Shown piece after piece: positions 25,798 to 34,210 of a stretch of 34,210 bases of DNA. Under the pieces are notes generated by a model that worked only from the letters and a program-made list of their open reading frames with translations, was not told the DNA's origin and searched no databases. The stretch is taken from positions 1 through 34,210 of the forward strand of contig CAMNCV010000043.1 in NCBI GenBank assembly GCA_946534585.1, in the 5' to 3' direction. The stretch's first letter is position 1. Each line of letters starts with the position of its first letter. The DNA comes from an uncultured Prevotellaceae bacterium (GTDB lineage: Bacteria > Bacteroidota > Bacteroidia > Bacteroidales > Bacteroidaceae). Made by a program: the position numbers and the translations under genes.

Positions 25798-28700
25798 TCA
25801 CTTCACCACTTTCCTGCCTTTCTTGCCTTGCAAGCGTCCTTCGGGCGAGTGCTGGATGTAAATGCCCTGCTTCACGACATTCACGCGGCGGCCCTGCAGG
25901 TCGTAGGTGGCTGTTTCATTATCCGTCACGACACTGTCGAGACCTACTATAGAAGTGGCCACGCTGCCGAAGGTCAGGGTGAAGCGTGTGGTGTTCACGC
26001 CATCCGTCTCGTTTGTCTGGAAGGTATATGCCTGCTTCGCCAGATCTGTGGTCTCGCCAGTCTCGTTGTCGGTCAGCGTCACGGTGCCCTCGCCTCGCTT
26101 CAGGCTTATCACGTATTCGCCTGGCTCGCCGGTGTAGTAACCTATGGTGACGGTGCCGTTCTGCACAGGACGCTCGTTGATGGCATAGTGGTTGCCGTCA
26201 GCGTCGGTGGTCATTATCTGCGGCACGCCGGTGTTCATGCTCATAAACTTCGATGCGTCGCACTCCACCTCATAACCCATGTTGGCATTCTCATTAAGCA
26301 CCACGCGCGTCTGGTCACAGTCTTCGTTTTCGTTCGCCTTAGCGATAACTATGTCATACACGCTGCGCACACCTACGGCGTTAGCCTGAGGAGCAGAGCC
26401 CTTGGCACCTGCCGCCACATGAGAGGAGACAGTGGAGAGCAGCTGGCGTCCCTCTTTCTTGAACACTATCTTGTCAACAGCATCAGGCTTCTGCACGAAG
26501 AACGACTGCATAGGCCTCAGCACGAATTCGTCGTCGGCTATGGAGTAAGCCTTGTAGGTAGAGCCTGTCCACACAGTGATTGGTGCGGTGAAGTCCATAT
26601 AGTATATGTCATAGTAGCATGGGTATGGGTTGCCCACGTAATTCCATGAGCGGTTGGCGGTGACGGTGGTCTCGTTGGTGGCGAGGTTGGTAGTCACGTC
26701 ATTGGTAGTGAATAGCTGTGCACCGCCGTTCTCACCTGCCGGCAATGTTATCATGCACTCCCTGTTACATTGGAATATATATCCCTGTCCGGCAAGGAGC
26801 TTGCCTGTATCCACGTTCTTCCAACTGTTGTTGCCTGTGGTGCCATTGGCGGCACGGTTGGCAGCGTCATAGTAGCGGAACACGTAAGAGGCATCGTTGG
26901 TTACTGTCACGTCGCTGAGGTTCACGTCGTGCACAGGAGTGATGAAGTACCACCTGTTGGCAGCCACGGAGAAGCGCGTTGTGATGTTGTCGGCAGTAAC
27001 GTCGTCACAGGTATTGAGCAGGCGACCGGGGTTGTCCTCGCTGAAGAACATATTGAAGTCCTTCATCGTCATAGGAGCCGCGCCACCTACGGTGAGTTGT
27101 CCGTTGTAATACAGGTCAACGTCGGGTTTGCCCTGCATACGGCGGTTGTTGGTGAGCATGAGCGGCGAGGTAATCTTCCAGTAGTCCACGTCATCACCCT
27201 CGATGATGCTGCCAAACTGCTTCCAGTAGGTGTCGAGTTTATAGTTCACCACGGCGAATGAAGGGACCACAAGCGTAATGACAGTCTTGTCGCGGCTGTT
27301 TGCGAATGGGTCGGCAGGCACCACCGGCGGAGTAGCCGAGCGCATTACTATCTTCTCGATGTTAGGACAATTCTGGAAGTTGCTGCGGTAGCCGGAATTA
27401 TCATTCCCATACCTCCAGGAACCATAAGAACTACTCCAGTAATCCTCATAAGCATATGAACCTGACTCCAGGAATGACGGGAATTCAACATACTTCAAAT
27501 CAGTAATATTACTGAATGCATTTGTACCCAACCATTGCAGATTAATAGGAAGTTTCACCGTATCTAATGCAGTATAACGGAATACTTCATATTCAATTTT
27601 CTCAAGAGATGCAGGGAATTCTATTCTTGCCAATTTATTATTATTATAGAACGCAAGTCTATAGATATGTTTTAAGTTTGCTGGCAGATGTACCTCTGTC
27701 AACGAAGTACAATCACGACACAATTGCTGACGTATTTCCGTCATATTATCAGAGAAGTGAATACTCTGCAATGCTGCATCATAAGCAAAAGCATAACGTT
27801 CTATATATGTAACATTATCACTCATCGTTACACTCTTCATTAATTCACAATACTCAAATGCACCCTCGCCAATTTTTTCCAAAGACAATGGGAAATTCAT
27901 TTCTTGCAGCAACTTACAAGAATAGAATGCGTATGCTGCTATTTCATTCAGTTGTGACCCCTCAGTGAAAGACACATGCATTATAGGTGTTTCCTGGAAT
28001 GCACGGTCCTTTATAATGGTCACAGTCGTCGGTATGTTAATGCGGCGAATATTCGTACCACGGAAAGCATACGTACCAATGGACGTAATTCCCTCTGGCA
28101 ATATAACGCTATTAAGTAGTGTCTTACCATCGAAAGCATAGTCTGGTATTACATCAATTACAGCCTCGCTGAGGTCAAGAGCCTTCAGGTTCTGCATATT
28201 CTTGATATCCGTCCAGTCAGCATCATTCATCTTACCCGTAACTTTAAGGAATTCCACATCGTTCAGTACGTCTATGCCCGGGGTATAGAGTGCTTCATAA
28301 CCTAACGTACCTGGAGTGGCAAGTTCTACACTAATCCAGTTATTACTCAACTCAAAGTTCTTTATCTTGCTGGTAAACCACGCACCGTCGTTATATACGG
28401 TATCTTCTATCTCCAGAGTGTAGTCACCCGGCTCCAGACCTATGACCCATGTAGTGTAGTCGCGTACGCCATAGTATGTGTTCTGCTTTATACCGTTTAG
28501 ATATACTATGAGGTTCTGATTACCATCATAACGGGTATTTCCGTCATCGCGGTAGGTAACATAGTCAAACTGCAGCTTTGAGGTCTTGTCAACAGTGAAG
28601 GTAGTTGCAATCTTAGAACCTGAATAACTCTTTCCCCAGTTTCTCCACTGTATGAAGCCATCCTCGATTGTCCAAGGGGTGTTGTCGTTGTTGACAAAGG

Positions 28701-29667
28701 TCAGCGGTTTAGATTTATCTGACAGCACAACGGTCTCTAATGGAGTGATTTCCTTGACACTGATATTTTTTACTCCACTCCAATAATTACTCCTATCACT
28801 ACCAGTTGTATCACGGAATGCTATAGTATGTTCTCCAGGCTCAACATAGAACCTGCTCGCAGTGGTATAACTACTACTACTACATTCACCGACTTTGACT
28901 CCATCAATGTATACCCACAGCCAATGCCCATAGGTTGCCCAGTCAAATGTAATCTCCGTGCGATACGCAGAGGTGTAGTTCATCTTAAACCAAGATACAT
29001 ATTGACTATAAACCGCCTCAGCATCCTTTACTGCATTATAGCCTTTGACACCCCATGAATGTTCAGCATCATTAACGAACGTCACTGGTACATCTGCACG
29101 AGCCACCGCATCCTGGAAGTCCGAAGCATACAAGCCGAAGTCCATGTAGCGCGTTCCGCCATTGTCCCTTACCTTTACTGCCAGCACATTGTCCTCGCCT
29201 GCCTTCAGCGCGGCCTTGGCCTCGTCGCTCAGAGCCTTGATGACATAGTTCTGCGCGGCGGTGTTGGAATATACTTGCACACCATTGATATAAGCCTCGC
29301 CCACGTTGTCGAAAGCGAAATAGAGATACAGGAACTTTGTAAGATCCTCCGCTGTAGGAGTGAAGTGACAACGCACCCAGTAGGTGGTGTTCTCTATACT
29401 CCATGTGGTGTTGGAGTATGACAACGTACCGTTGACTATAGGCAATGTCACTGTACCCCAGTCATAGTCATTGAAGTCAGAGTTCATCCAGTCATCACCC
29501 GGTGCATCGCCGCTGGCATTAGTGGCATAATAGAACTGCGCCGTGTAAGGCTTCTGCTCAATAACGCCGAAAGGTATCAAGGCCTTGGCATTTGCCGTAA
29601 CAAAAGCCACAAGAAGTAACATGGCAACAAGAAGGCCACGTCTGAATAAAGATAGTCTTGAAGTCAT
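25798..29667 (-). CDS. BspA-like leucine-rich-repeat surface protein
   Basis: A 1289-residue protein with a clear signal peptide (LLVAMLLLVAFVTANA). Residues 30-190 and about 200-440 look like carbohydrate-binding beta-sandwiches (AYINGVQVYSN, FRDTTGSDRSNYW). About 485-730 is a BspA/LRR_5-type leucine-rich repeat array of roughly ten 23-residue units (LPEGITSIGTYAFRGT, FPLSLEKIGEGAFEYC). Large Ser/Asn-rich beta regions follow, then a C-terminal tail YDLQGRRVNVVKQGIYI ending in GRKVVK, like a type IX secretion sorting signal. The tail carries an extra HSPEGRLQG stretch between GIYI and the basic end. Such LRR proteins bind host matrix or other bacteria. It is first in an operon with the 21210-25748 gene and divergent from an AraC-type regulator. 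Confidence 0.92.
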   Translation of the reverse strand: MTSRLSLFRRGLLVAMLLLVAFVTANAKALIPFGVIEQKPYTAQFYYATNASGDAPGDDWMNSDFNDYDWGTVTLPIVNGTLSYSNTTWSIENTTYWVRCHFTPTAEDLTKFLYLYFAFDNVGEAYINGVQVYSNTAAQNYVIKALSDEAKAALKAGEDNVLAVKVRDNGGTRYMDFGLYASDFQDAVARADVPVTFVNDAEHSWGVKGYNAVKDAEAVYSQYVSWFKMNYTSAYRTEITFDWATYGHWLWVYIDGVKVGECSSSSYTTASRFYVEPGEHTIAFRDTTGSDRSNYWSGVKNISVKEITPLETVVLSDKSKPLTFVNNDNTPWTIEDGFIQWRNWGKSYSGSKIATTFTVDKTSKLQFDYVTYRDDGNTRYDGNQNLIVYLNGIKQNTYYGVRDYTTWVIGLEPGDYTLEIEDTVYNDGAWFTSKIKNFELSNNWISVELATPGTLGYEALYTPGIDVLNDVEFLKVTGKMNDADWTDIKNMQNLKALDLSEAVIDVIPDYAFDGKTLLNSVILPEGITSIGTYAFRGTNIRRINIPTTVTIIKDRAFQETPIMHVSFTEGSQLNEIAAYAFYSCKLLQEMNFPLSLEKIGEGAFEYCELMKSVTMSDNVTYIERYAFAYDAALQSIHFSDNMTEIRQQLCRDCTSLTEVHLPANLKHIYRLAFYNNNKLARIEFPASLEKIEYEVFRYTALDTVKLPINLQWLGTNAFSNITDLKYVEFPSFLESGSYAYEDYWSSSYGSWRYGNDNSGYRSNFQNCPNIEKIVMRSATPPVVPADPFANSRDKTVITLVVPSFAVVNYKLDTYWKQFGSIIEGDDVDYWKITSPLMLTNNRRMQGKPDVDLYYNGQLTVGGAAPMTMKDFNMFFSEDNPGRLLNTCDDVTADNITTRFSVAANRWYFITPVHDVNLSDVTVTNDASYVFRYYDAANRAANGTTGNNSWKNVDTGKLLAGQGYIFQCNRECMITLPAGENGGAQLFTTNDVTTNLATNETTVTANRSWNYVGNPYPCYYDIYYMDFTAPITVWTGSTYKAYSIADDEFVLRPMQSFFVQKPDAVDKIVFKKEGRQLLSTVSSHVAAGAKGSAPQANAVGVRSVYDIVIAKANENEDCDQTRVVLNENANMGYEVECDASKFMSMNTGVPQIMTTDADGNHYAINERPVQNGTVTIGYYTGEPGEYVISLKRGEGTVTLTDNETGETTDLAKQAYTFQTNETDGVNTTRFTLTFGSVATSIVGLDSVVTDNETATYDLQGRRVNVVKQGIYIQHSPEGRLQGKKGRKVVK

Positions 29668-29755
29668 AATTGTAATAGGTTTTTAAGGTTATATATTTTA
29701 TTGTTCTGCATAATTCTGCAACTTTGCATGATAAGATACTGTCTGACACCGTTGG

Positions 29756-29763
29756 CAAAGTTA
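29756..29763 (-). promoter_or_regulatory. -7 element TAACTTTG for the BspA-like operon
   Basis: Minus-strand TAACTTTG (29763-29756) lies 88 bases before the start codon. The -33 position has no TTTG, as expected for an activator-dependent promoter. A 14-bp repeated motif lies directly upstream at 29789-29802. Confidence 0.6.
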
Positions 29764-29867
29764 GCACCTACTTCTTATATTATATTTCCAAATTCACAGA
29801 AATACATTCTCAAATTTACAGAAAACCACATTTCTGTAGATTTGAAACAAAAATATTAAGTAGGTGC
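29764..29867. promoter_or_regulatory. Candidate operator region: three CAAATTyACAGAAA sites inside a 10-bp inverted repeat
   Basis: Two direct copies (CAAATTCACAGAAA at 29789-29802 and CAAATTTACAGAAA at 29811-29824) start 22 bases apart, or about two helical turns. A third copy is inverted at 29831-29844 (TTTCTGTAGATTTG). The block is framed by GCACCTACTT (29764-29773) and its exact reverse complement (29858-29867). It lies between the divergent BspA-like and AraC-type genes. Confidence 0.65.
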
Positions 29868-29942
29868 GCATAATTATTTTTATAATAATACATGAAACAA
29901 AAAAAAGAAATTATTTCAACCCTGAAATTAAAATATTATGAT

Positions 29943-29950
29943 TATCTTTG
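29943..29950 (+). promoter_or_regulatory. -7 element TATCTTTG for the AraC-type regulator
   Basis: TATCTTTG (29943-29950) lies 28 bases before the ATG at 29979. The -33 region has no clean TTTG. The candidate operator block ends about 75 bases upstream. Confidence 0.5.
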
Positions 29951-29978
29951 CAAATTAAAACAGAAATAATACTGACAC

Positions 29979-31187
29979 ATGCTACAATATTTCATTACTT
30001 CACTACCCATGATGGTGAGTTTCTTCTGGCTATGCATACTTACCGTAGATTGCATAAAACATTTTACCATGCCGCACGTACGTATCACCATTTTCGCCAC
30101 AGTCACAACCATACTATATGCCTGCCACTTCTGCTATTTCAACCATCTGACGCAATGGCTGCTCGTCAGCGACACACTATACAGCGGAGCCACGTTGGCT
30201 GTGTTTCCATTATACTACCTTTATATAAAGGAAACGTGCCAGGGCTCCCCAACTACGCAAGAAAAGCTTCTTTCGATACTTCCCACCGCTGTAATCTCCG
30301 CTGCAGTAGCACTGACATATATTCTGATGGACGACGCCGAGCGACAGACTTTCTTCATACAAGGGCTATATGGCGGAAAGAAACTCTCGTTCACCGGACT
30401 GCCGTTGCTGCAATCCATATTACATATTGCAAAGCGAATGGTATTTGTAATACAGATACCCTTAGTATTGTACTTCGGTGCACGACTTATCCGACAGTAC
30501 AACAAAGAGGTTGACAAGGTGTACTCTGACAATGACTATCGACGCATGGACGTAGCCGATACCGTCATGAAAGTCTTCATCCTTACATGCTTGGTTGGCT
30601 TTGTATGTAATATCATAGGACGTTACCAGTTTGCAGACAATATCGCACTGCTTGCCATACCGTCAGTCATGTTCTCTATCCTGATATTTTTTGTAATGTA
30701 CTCTGCACATATGCAGAGAATATCTATTATAGAACTAAAAAAAGAAACCTCATCGCAATTTCCGTCCAATAAAGCGGAAAATACTGACAACAGGCAAAAC
30801 ATACATACCCCTTCGACAGAAGAAGAAGAAGTAAAACCTGACACCATCAAACTTCTTCGCCAACGTATCGAACAGATTATGCAGGAAGAACGCCCTTACC
30901 TGAAACCCGACTTGAAAATCAGCGACATTGCAATGCGCCTCGCCACTAACCGCGACTATATCTATCAAGCCATCAACGTGCAGATGGGTATCTCGTTTGC
31001 CGACTACGTCAACAGCCTTCGCATAGGCAATGCCTGCCGCTTACTGCAGGAGAATCCATCCATGACACTGAGCGATGTGATGGTGGCATGTGGCTATAGC
31101 AGCAGCAGCACTTTCTACCGCTGCTTCCGCAAATACACAGGAAAGACACCAGCAGAATACATACTCGCCCAGAAAGCTACCCCATAG
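29979..31187 (+). CDS. Membrane-anchored AraC-family transcription regulator
   Basis: A 402-residue protein. The first 250 residues contain about seven hydrophobic helices (FFWLCILTVDCI, LVSDTLYSGATLAVFPLYYL, VFILTCLVGFVCNIIG, LAIPSVMFSILIFFVMYS). A polar, acidic linker follows (about 250-290), then an AraC-type DNA-binding domain (about 300-398): LKISDIAMRLATNRDYIYQA as first helix-turn-helix and LSDVMVACGYSSSSTFYRCF as second, ending KYTGKTPAEYI. It presumably senses a membrane or envelope signal and binds DNA while anchored. It is divergent from the BspA-like operon with repeated candidate sites between them, making that operon its likely target. A strong palindromic terminator follows. 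Confidence 0.9.
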   Translation: MLQYFITSLPMMVSFFWLCILTVDCIKHFTMPHVRITIFATVTTILYACHFCYFNHLTQWLLVSDTLYSGATLAVFPLYYLYIKETCQGSPTTQEKLLSILPTAVISAAVALTYILMDDAERQTFFIQGLYGGKKLSFTGLPLLQSILHIAKRMVFVIQIPLVLYFGARLIRQYNKEVDKVYSDNDYRRMDVADTVMKVFILTCLVGFVCNIIGRYQFADNIALLAIPSVMFSILIFFVMYSAHMQRISIIELKKETSSQFPSNKAENTDNRQNIHTPSTEEEEVKPDTIKLLRQRIEQIMQEERPYLKPDLKISDIAMRLATNRDYIYQAINVQMGISFADYVNSLRIGNACRLLQENPSMTLSDVMVACGYSSSSTFYRCFRKYTGKTPAEYILAQKATP

Positions 31188-31264
31188 CCATATAATGCAA
31201 AATGTAAGCATTTTCTCAATGTTTCCTTACACATTGATTAAGCAAACAAACAGCGCTTTAATAT

Positions 31265-31360
31265 GCCCCTGATTAGGGCGTAATAGCTACCTGATAGCAT
31301 TGTAATCAGCACCCGATTACGATGTAATACCTATGCTATCACATTACAAGGGCTGTTTTT
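31265..31360 (+). terminator. Complex palindromic terminator after the AraC-type gene
   Basis: TGATAGCAT (31292-31300) pairs with ATGCTATCA (31333-31341). Inside it GTAATC (31302-31307) pairs with GATTAC (31315-31320), and outside it GTAAT (31280-31284) pairs with ATTAC (31343-31347). A GTTTTT run follows at 31355-31360. Bases 31301-31318 are identical to part of the terminator at 20789-20806. From here to 31530 I see only A/T-rich sequence. Confidence 0.7.
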
Positions 31361-31533
31361 CATCGAAATAACATAATAGACAGTGGTTAATTCATGGTGA
31401 TTATATGTTTAGATTTTGTTTTCTATTAACATATAATGACCGTTACTCTAACTATTATTATGGTTAAAATATCTTAACAAAAGTTATTTCTGCGTAATTT
31501 TAGACGATATAGATTAAGTTTTCTTTTAATATA

Positions 31534-31565
31534 TTAGGTAAATCGAGAAAAAAGTAGTACCTTTG
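31534..31565 (+). promoter_or_regulatory. Promoter of the str operon
   Basis: TTAG (31534-31537), 20 bases, TACCTTTG (31558-31565) closely matches the Bacteroidetes consensus. The transcript would start near 31572, giving a leader of about 130 bases before rpsL. In that leader GGTGT-GCC (31609-31616) can pair with GGC-GT-ACACC (31634-31643), a possible regulatory stem. Confidence 0.65.
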
Positions 31566-31703
31566 CAACCGATTTTCGCTTGTAAACTACTTATATAGCG
31601 TAGATTGTGGTGTGCCAAGACATAAAGACGTTAGGCGTACACCTTATTATATATAGTGGATATAAAAATACAAAATAAATAATAACAAAAAACAACAAGA
31701 AAA

Positions 31704-32087
31704 ATGCCTACAATTCAACAATTGGTAAGAAAAGGCAGAAAGGTACTTGTGGACAAGAGCAAGTCACCAGCTCTGGACTCATGTCCTCAGCGTCGTGGTG
31801 TGTGCGTGCGTGTGTACACAACTACCCCTAAGAAGCCTAACTCGGCTATGCGTAAGGTAGCCCGTGTTCGTCTGACGAACTCAAAAGAAGTGAACTCTTA
31901 CATCCCAGGAGAAGGACACAACCTGCAGGAGCACTCTATCGTGCTCGTTCGTGGCGGTCGTGTGAAAGACCTTCCAGGTGTACGTTATCACATCGTTCGC
32001 GGTACTCTCGATACCGCTGGTGTAGCTAATCGTACGCAGCGTCGTTCTAAGTACGGTGCTAAGCGTCCTAAGGCTGCAAAGAAGTAA
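31704..32087 (+). CDS. rpsL: 30S ribosomal protein S12
   Basis: A 127-residue protein, slightly longer than the E. coli form of about 124. [12 protein letters not shown] opens the protein, [17 protein letters not shown] forms the decoding-site loop, and [17 protein letters not shown] and the basic C-terminal tail ([11 protein letters not shown]) are all present. The two lysines of the PKKPN loop (Lys43, Lys44), whose replacement commonly gives streptomycin resistance, are wild type. S12 sits at the decoding centre of the small subunit. First gene of the str operon, followed by rpsG and fusA in the usual order. Confidence 0.98.
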   Translation: MPTIQQLVRKGRKVLVDKSKSPALDSCPQRRGVCVRVYTTTPKKPNSAMRKVARVRLTNSKEVNSYIPGEGHNLQEHSIVLVRGGRVKDLPGVRYHIVRGTLDTAGVANRTQRRSKYGAKRPKAAKK

Positions 32088-32096
32088 GAGACAATG

Positions 32097-32171
32097 CATA
32101 ATTCATAATGCATAATTCATAATATTTTTGCAGAGTCCACTGCGATTATGAATTATGAATTATGAATTATG
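32097..32171. repeat. Inverted 7-bp arrays forming a 27-bp hairpin between rpsL and rpsG
   Basis: CATAATT/CATAATG heptamers at 32097-32123 face ATTATGA heptamers at 32145-32171. The arms pair over 27 positions with one mismatch (G32110 against A32158). The 21-base loop contains a small GCAG/CTGC stem. It starts 9 bases after the rpsL stop, within the presumed str mRNA. Confidence 0.92.
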
Positions 32172-32196
32172 AATTAAACTTTACGGTTGAGTAAAT

Positions 32197-32210
32197 GCTC
32201 CGGTGGGAGC
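32197..32210 (+). promoter_or_regulatory. Short hairpin in the rpsG leader, possible S7 control site
   Basis: GCTCC-GGTG-GGAGC forms a 5-bp stem with a 4-base loop, 46 bases before the rpsG ATG. In E. coli S7 represses its operon by binding the rpsL-rpsG spacer; whether this stem plays that part is unproven. Confidence 0.3.
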
Positions 32211-32255
32211 GTTGAAGACCAAAACAAAGACAACCCATTTTTTTCAAAACTACAA

Positions 32256-32732
32256 ATGAGAAAAGCAAAACCAAAGAAGCGTGTGATCCTTCCGGATCCA
32301 GTGTTCAATGACACAAAGGTGTCAAAGTTCGTTAACCATCTTATGTTTGATGGTAAGAAAAGCATTTCCTACGAGATTTTCTATGAAGCCCTCGAGACTG
32401 TTGGTGAGAAGATGAAGAGCGAAGAGAAGCCAGCTCTCGAAATATGGAAGCAGGCACTCGACAATATCACTCCTCACGTAGAGGTTAAGAGCCGTCGTAT
32501 CGGTGGTGCTACATTCCAGGTACCTACTGAGATTCGTCCTGACCGTCGCGAGTCTGTGTCTATGAAGAATATGATTGCCTTCGCTCGCAAGCGTGGTGGC
32601 AAGGGTATGGCTGATAAGCTCGCCGCTGAGATTATGGACGCTTATAACAACCAGGGTGGTGCCTTCAAGCGTAAGGAAGATATGCACCGCATGGCTGAGG
32701 CTAACCGTGCATTCGCACATTTCCGTTTCTAA
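32256..32732 (+). CDS. rpsG: 30S ribosomal protein S7
   Basis: A 158-residue protein, as usual for the family. I chose ATG 32256 ([15 protein letters not shown]) over the upstream ATG 32187, because S7 proteins begin with this basic stretch and the extra residues would come from the leader. [21 protein letters not shown], the central [37 protein letters not shown] and the C-terminal [24 protein letters not shown] end are conserved S7 segments. S7 nucleates assembly of the small-subunit head by binding 16S rRNA. The gene lies between rpsL and fusA; its 168-base upstream spacer is unusually long and holds the heptamer hairpin. Confidence 0.97.
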   Translation: MRKAKPKKRVILPDPVFNDTKVSKFVNHLMFDGKKSISYEIFYEALETVGEKMKSEEKPALEIWKQALDNITPHVEVKSRRIGGATFQVPTEIRPDRRESVSMKNMIAFARKRGGKGMADKLAAEIMDAYNNQGGAFKRKEDMHRMAEANRAFAHFRF

Positions 32733-32755
32733 TTTAATAAAGGAGGAAAAAAGAA

Positions 32756-34210
32756 ATGGCTAAGCACGATTTGCATTTGACTCGAAACATCGGTATCATG
32801 GCTCACATCGATGCCGGTAAGACAACAACCTCTGAGCGTATCCTCTTCTACACTGGTAAGACTCACAAGATTGGTGAGGTGCACGAGGGTGGCGCTACCA
32901 TGGACTGGATGGAGCAGGAGCAGGAGCGTGGTATCACTATCACATCTGCCGCTACAACATGTTTCTGGAACTATAACGGAAAACAATATAAGATTAACCT
33001 CATCGACACTCCGGGACACGTTGACTTCACCGCTGAGGTGGAGCGTTCACTGCGTGTGCTCGACGGTGCCGTGGCTACTTACTGTGCAGTAGGTGGCGTA
33101 GAGCCACAGTCTGAGACTGTATGGCGTCAGGCTGACAAGTATAACGTGCCTCGTATCGGCTACGTGAACAAGATGGACCGCTCTGGTGCAAACTTCTTCG
33201 ACGTAGTTCAGCAGATGAAGGACGTTCTGGGTGCTAACCCAATTCCTCTCTGTGTGCCTATCGGTGCAGAGGAGAACTTCAAGGGTCTCGTTGACCTCAT
33301 CAAGATGAAGGCTATCCTGTGGCACGATGAAACAATGGGTGCTGACTATGACGTAGAGGAAATTCCTGCTGACCTCGTTGACGAGTGCAACGAGTGGCGC
33401 GACAAGCTCCTTGAGTCTGCAGCAAACTTCGACGATTCTCTCATGGAGAAGTACTTCGATGATCCTTCTACCATCACTGAGGAAGAAATCATCAAGGCTA
33501 TCCGCAAGGGTACCATCGCACTTGAGTGCGTACCTATGCTCTGCGGTTCTTCATTCAAGAACAAGGGTGTGCAGACAATGCTTGACTACGTTTGTGCTCT
33601 GCTGCCTTCACCAATGGATACAGAGAACATCGTTGGCACAAACCCAAACACTGACGAGGAGGAAGATCGTAAGCCATCTGAGGACGAGCCAACAGCAGCT
33701 CTTGCATTCAAGATTGCTACTGACCCATACGTAGGTCGTCTCGTATTCTTCCGCGTCTATTCTGGTAAGATTACTGCCGGTTCATACGTTTACAACCCAC
33801 GCTCTGGCAAGAAGGAGCGCGTGAGCCGTCTGTTCCAGATGCACTCTAACAAGCAGAACCCTGTAGAGGAAATCGCTGCTGGTGATATAGGTTCTGGCGT
33901 AGGTTTCAAGGATATCCGTACTGGTGATACCCTCTGTGCTGAGGATAAGCCAATCGTACTGGAGTCTATGACCTTCCCTGACACCGTTATCTCTATCGCC
34001 GTTGAGCCTAAGTCTCAGGCCGACATCGCTAAGCTTGACAATGGTCTTGCTAAGCTTGCCGAAGAGGACCCAACATTCACCGTTCGTACTGACGAGCAGT
34101 CTGGTCAGACTGTCATCTCCGGTATGGGTGAGCTTCACCTCGACATCATCATCGACCGTCTGAAGCGTGAGTTCAAGGTAGAGTGTAACCAGGGTAAGCC
34201 ACAGGTTAAC
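32756..34210 (+). CDS. fusA: Elongation factor G, C-terminus cut off by window edge
   Basis: The open frame runs 485 codons to the window end; full EF-G proteins have about 700 residues, so about 200 are missing. G-domain motifs are intact: AHIDAGKT (16-23), RGITI, DTPGH and NKMD. An acidic insertion follows the G domain ([18 protein letters not shown]), as in other Bacteroidetes EF-G, and domain II ([17 protein letters not shown]) and domain III ([15 protein letters not shown]) are recognisable. It catalyses GTP-driven translocation. A perfect Shine-Dalgarno AGGAGG (32741-32746) lies nine bases before the ATG, notable in a phylum where such sites are rare. Confidence 0.98.
   Translation, partial: MAKHDLHLTRNIGIMAHIDAGKTTTSERILFYTGKTHKIGEVHEGGATMDWMEQEQERGITITSAATTCFWNYNGKQYKINLIDTPGHVDFTAEVERSLRVLDGAVATYCAVGGVEPQSETVWRQADKYNVPRIGYVNKMDRSGANFFDVVQQMKDVLGANPIPLCVPIGAEENFKGLVDLIKMKAILWHDETMGADYDVEEIPADLVDECNEWRDKLLESAANFDDSLMEKYFDDPSTITEEEIIKAIRKGTIALECVPMLCGSSFKNKGVQTMLDYVCALLPSPMDTENIVGTNPNTDEEEDRKPSEDEPTAALAFKIATDPYVGRLVFFRVYSGKITAGSYVYNPRSGKKERVSRLFQMHSNKQNPVEEIAAGDIGSGVGFKDIRTGDTLCAEDKPIVLESMTFPDTVISIAVEPKSQADIAKLDNGLAKLAEEDPTFTVRTDEQSGQTVISGMGELHLDIIIDRLKREFKVECNQGKPQVN

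Noticed and set aside
25690..26649. 319-codon open frame on the plus strand
   Set aside because: Antisense to the end of the BspA-like gene and the start of the next; it spans the operon junction and has no family match.
31188..31530. Possible small RNA or gene in the long gap before rpsL
   Set aside because: Apart from the palindromic terminator at 31265-31360 and the promoter, it is A/T-rich without a convincing ORF or isolated promoter-terminator pair.

Overview
The window looks like chromosomal DNA of a Bacteroidales bacterium, most likely Prevotellaceae. The support is: promoters of the Bacteroidetes type (TTTG, 19-21 bases, TAnnTTTG); a one-protein hybrid two-component system; BspA-type leucine-rich repeats; large secreted proteins ending in a short GRR/GKK type IX-like tail; and a rpsL-rpsG-fusA order with Bacteroidetes-like proteins. 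There are no rRNA or tRNA genes, no CRISPR array and no recognisable transposase.

Layout. (1) 1-9568, minus strand: two giant secreted proteins. The first (1-4869) is cut by the window edge. It has a GLUG-like module, fibronectin-like domains, paired beta-sandwich domains and choice-of-anchor-J-like domains. The second (5327-9568) carries three copies of a GLUG-like module. Between them is a leader with a promoter, a possible 40-codon ORF and an intrinsic-terminator hairpin that starts three bases after the ORF's stop. (2) 9606-10243, minus: a PIN toxin with its small antitoxin. (3) 10244-13275, plus: a DUF234-type ATPase and a HAD-family lipoprotein phosphatase. The same 84-bp promoter segment precedes both genes, and a strong 22-bp repeat/hairpin element lies upstream. 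(4) 13307-17221, minus: a hybrid two-component regulator. (5) 17421-20717: a TSCPD-domain protein, a sodium:neurotransmitter-type symporter and an unusually short acyl-adenylate-forming enzyme. (6) 20826-29667, minus: a putative operon for a BspA-like LRR protein, a second giant surface protein (InlB-like repeats, PKD, CARDB, LRR) and perhaps a 72-residue protein. A divergent membrane-anchored AraC regulator (29979-31187) faces it across a 311-bp region holding three copies of a 14-bp motif. (7) 31704-34210, plus: the start of the str operon (rpsL, rpsG, fusA; fusA is cut by the window edge).

The most unusual signal is not a gene. Short 7-bp tandem arrays of several sequence families recur. 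Two different families sit in frame at the same junction of two paralogous surface proteins, just before the conserved WHT tail. A third is in frame in a linker. Two more form inverted pairs: one is a 155-bp element resembling a MITE (10-bp terminal inverted repeats, nearby 10-bp direct repeats), the other a 27-bp hairpin between rpsL and rpsG. A separate family of palindromic 3'-end elements shares subsequences among four loci.

How the genes fit together is partly inference. The AraC regulator probably controls the divergent adhesin operon. The leader at 5.0-5.2 kb may attenuate the first adhesin. The ATPase appears to be a cassette bounded by 84-bp direct repeats.
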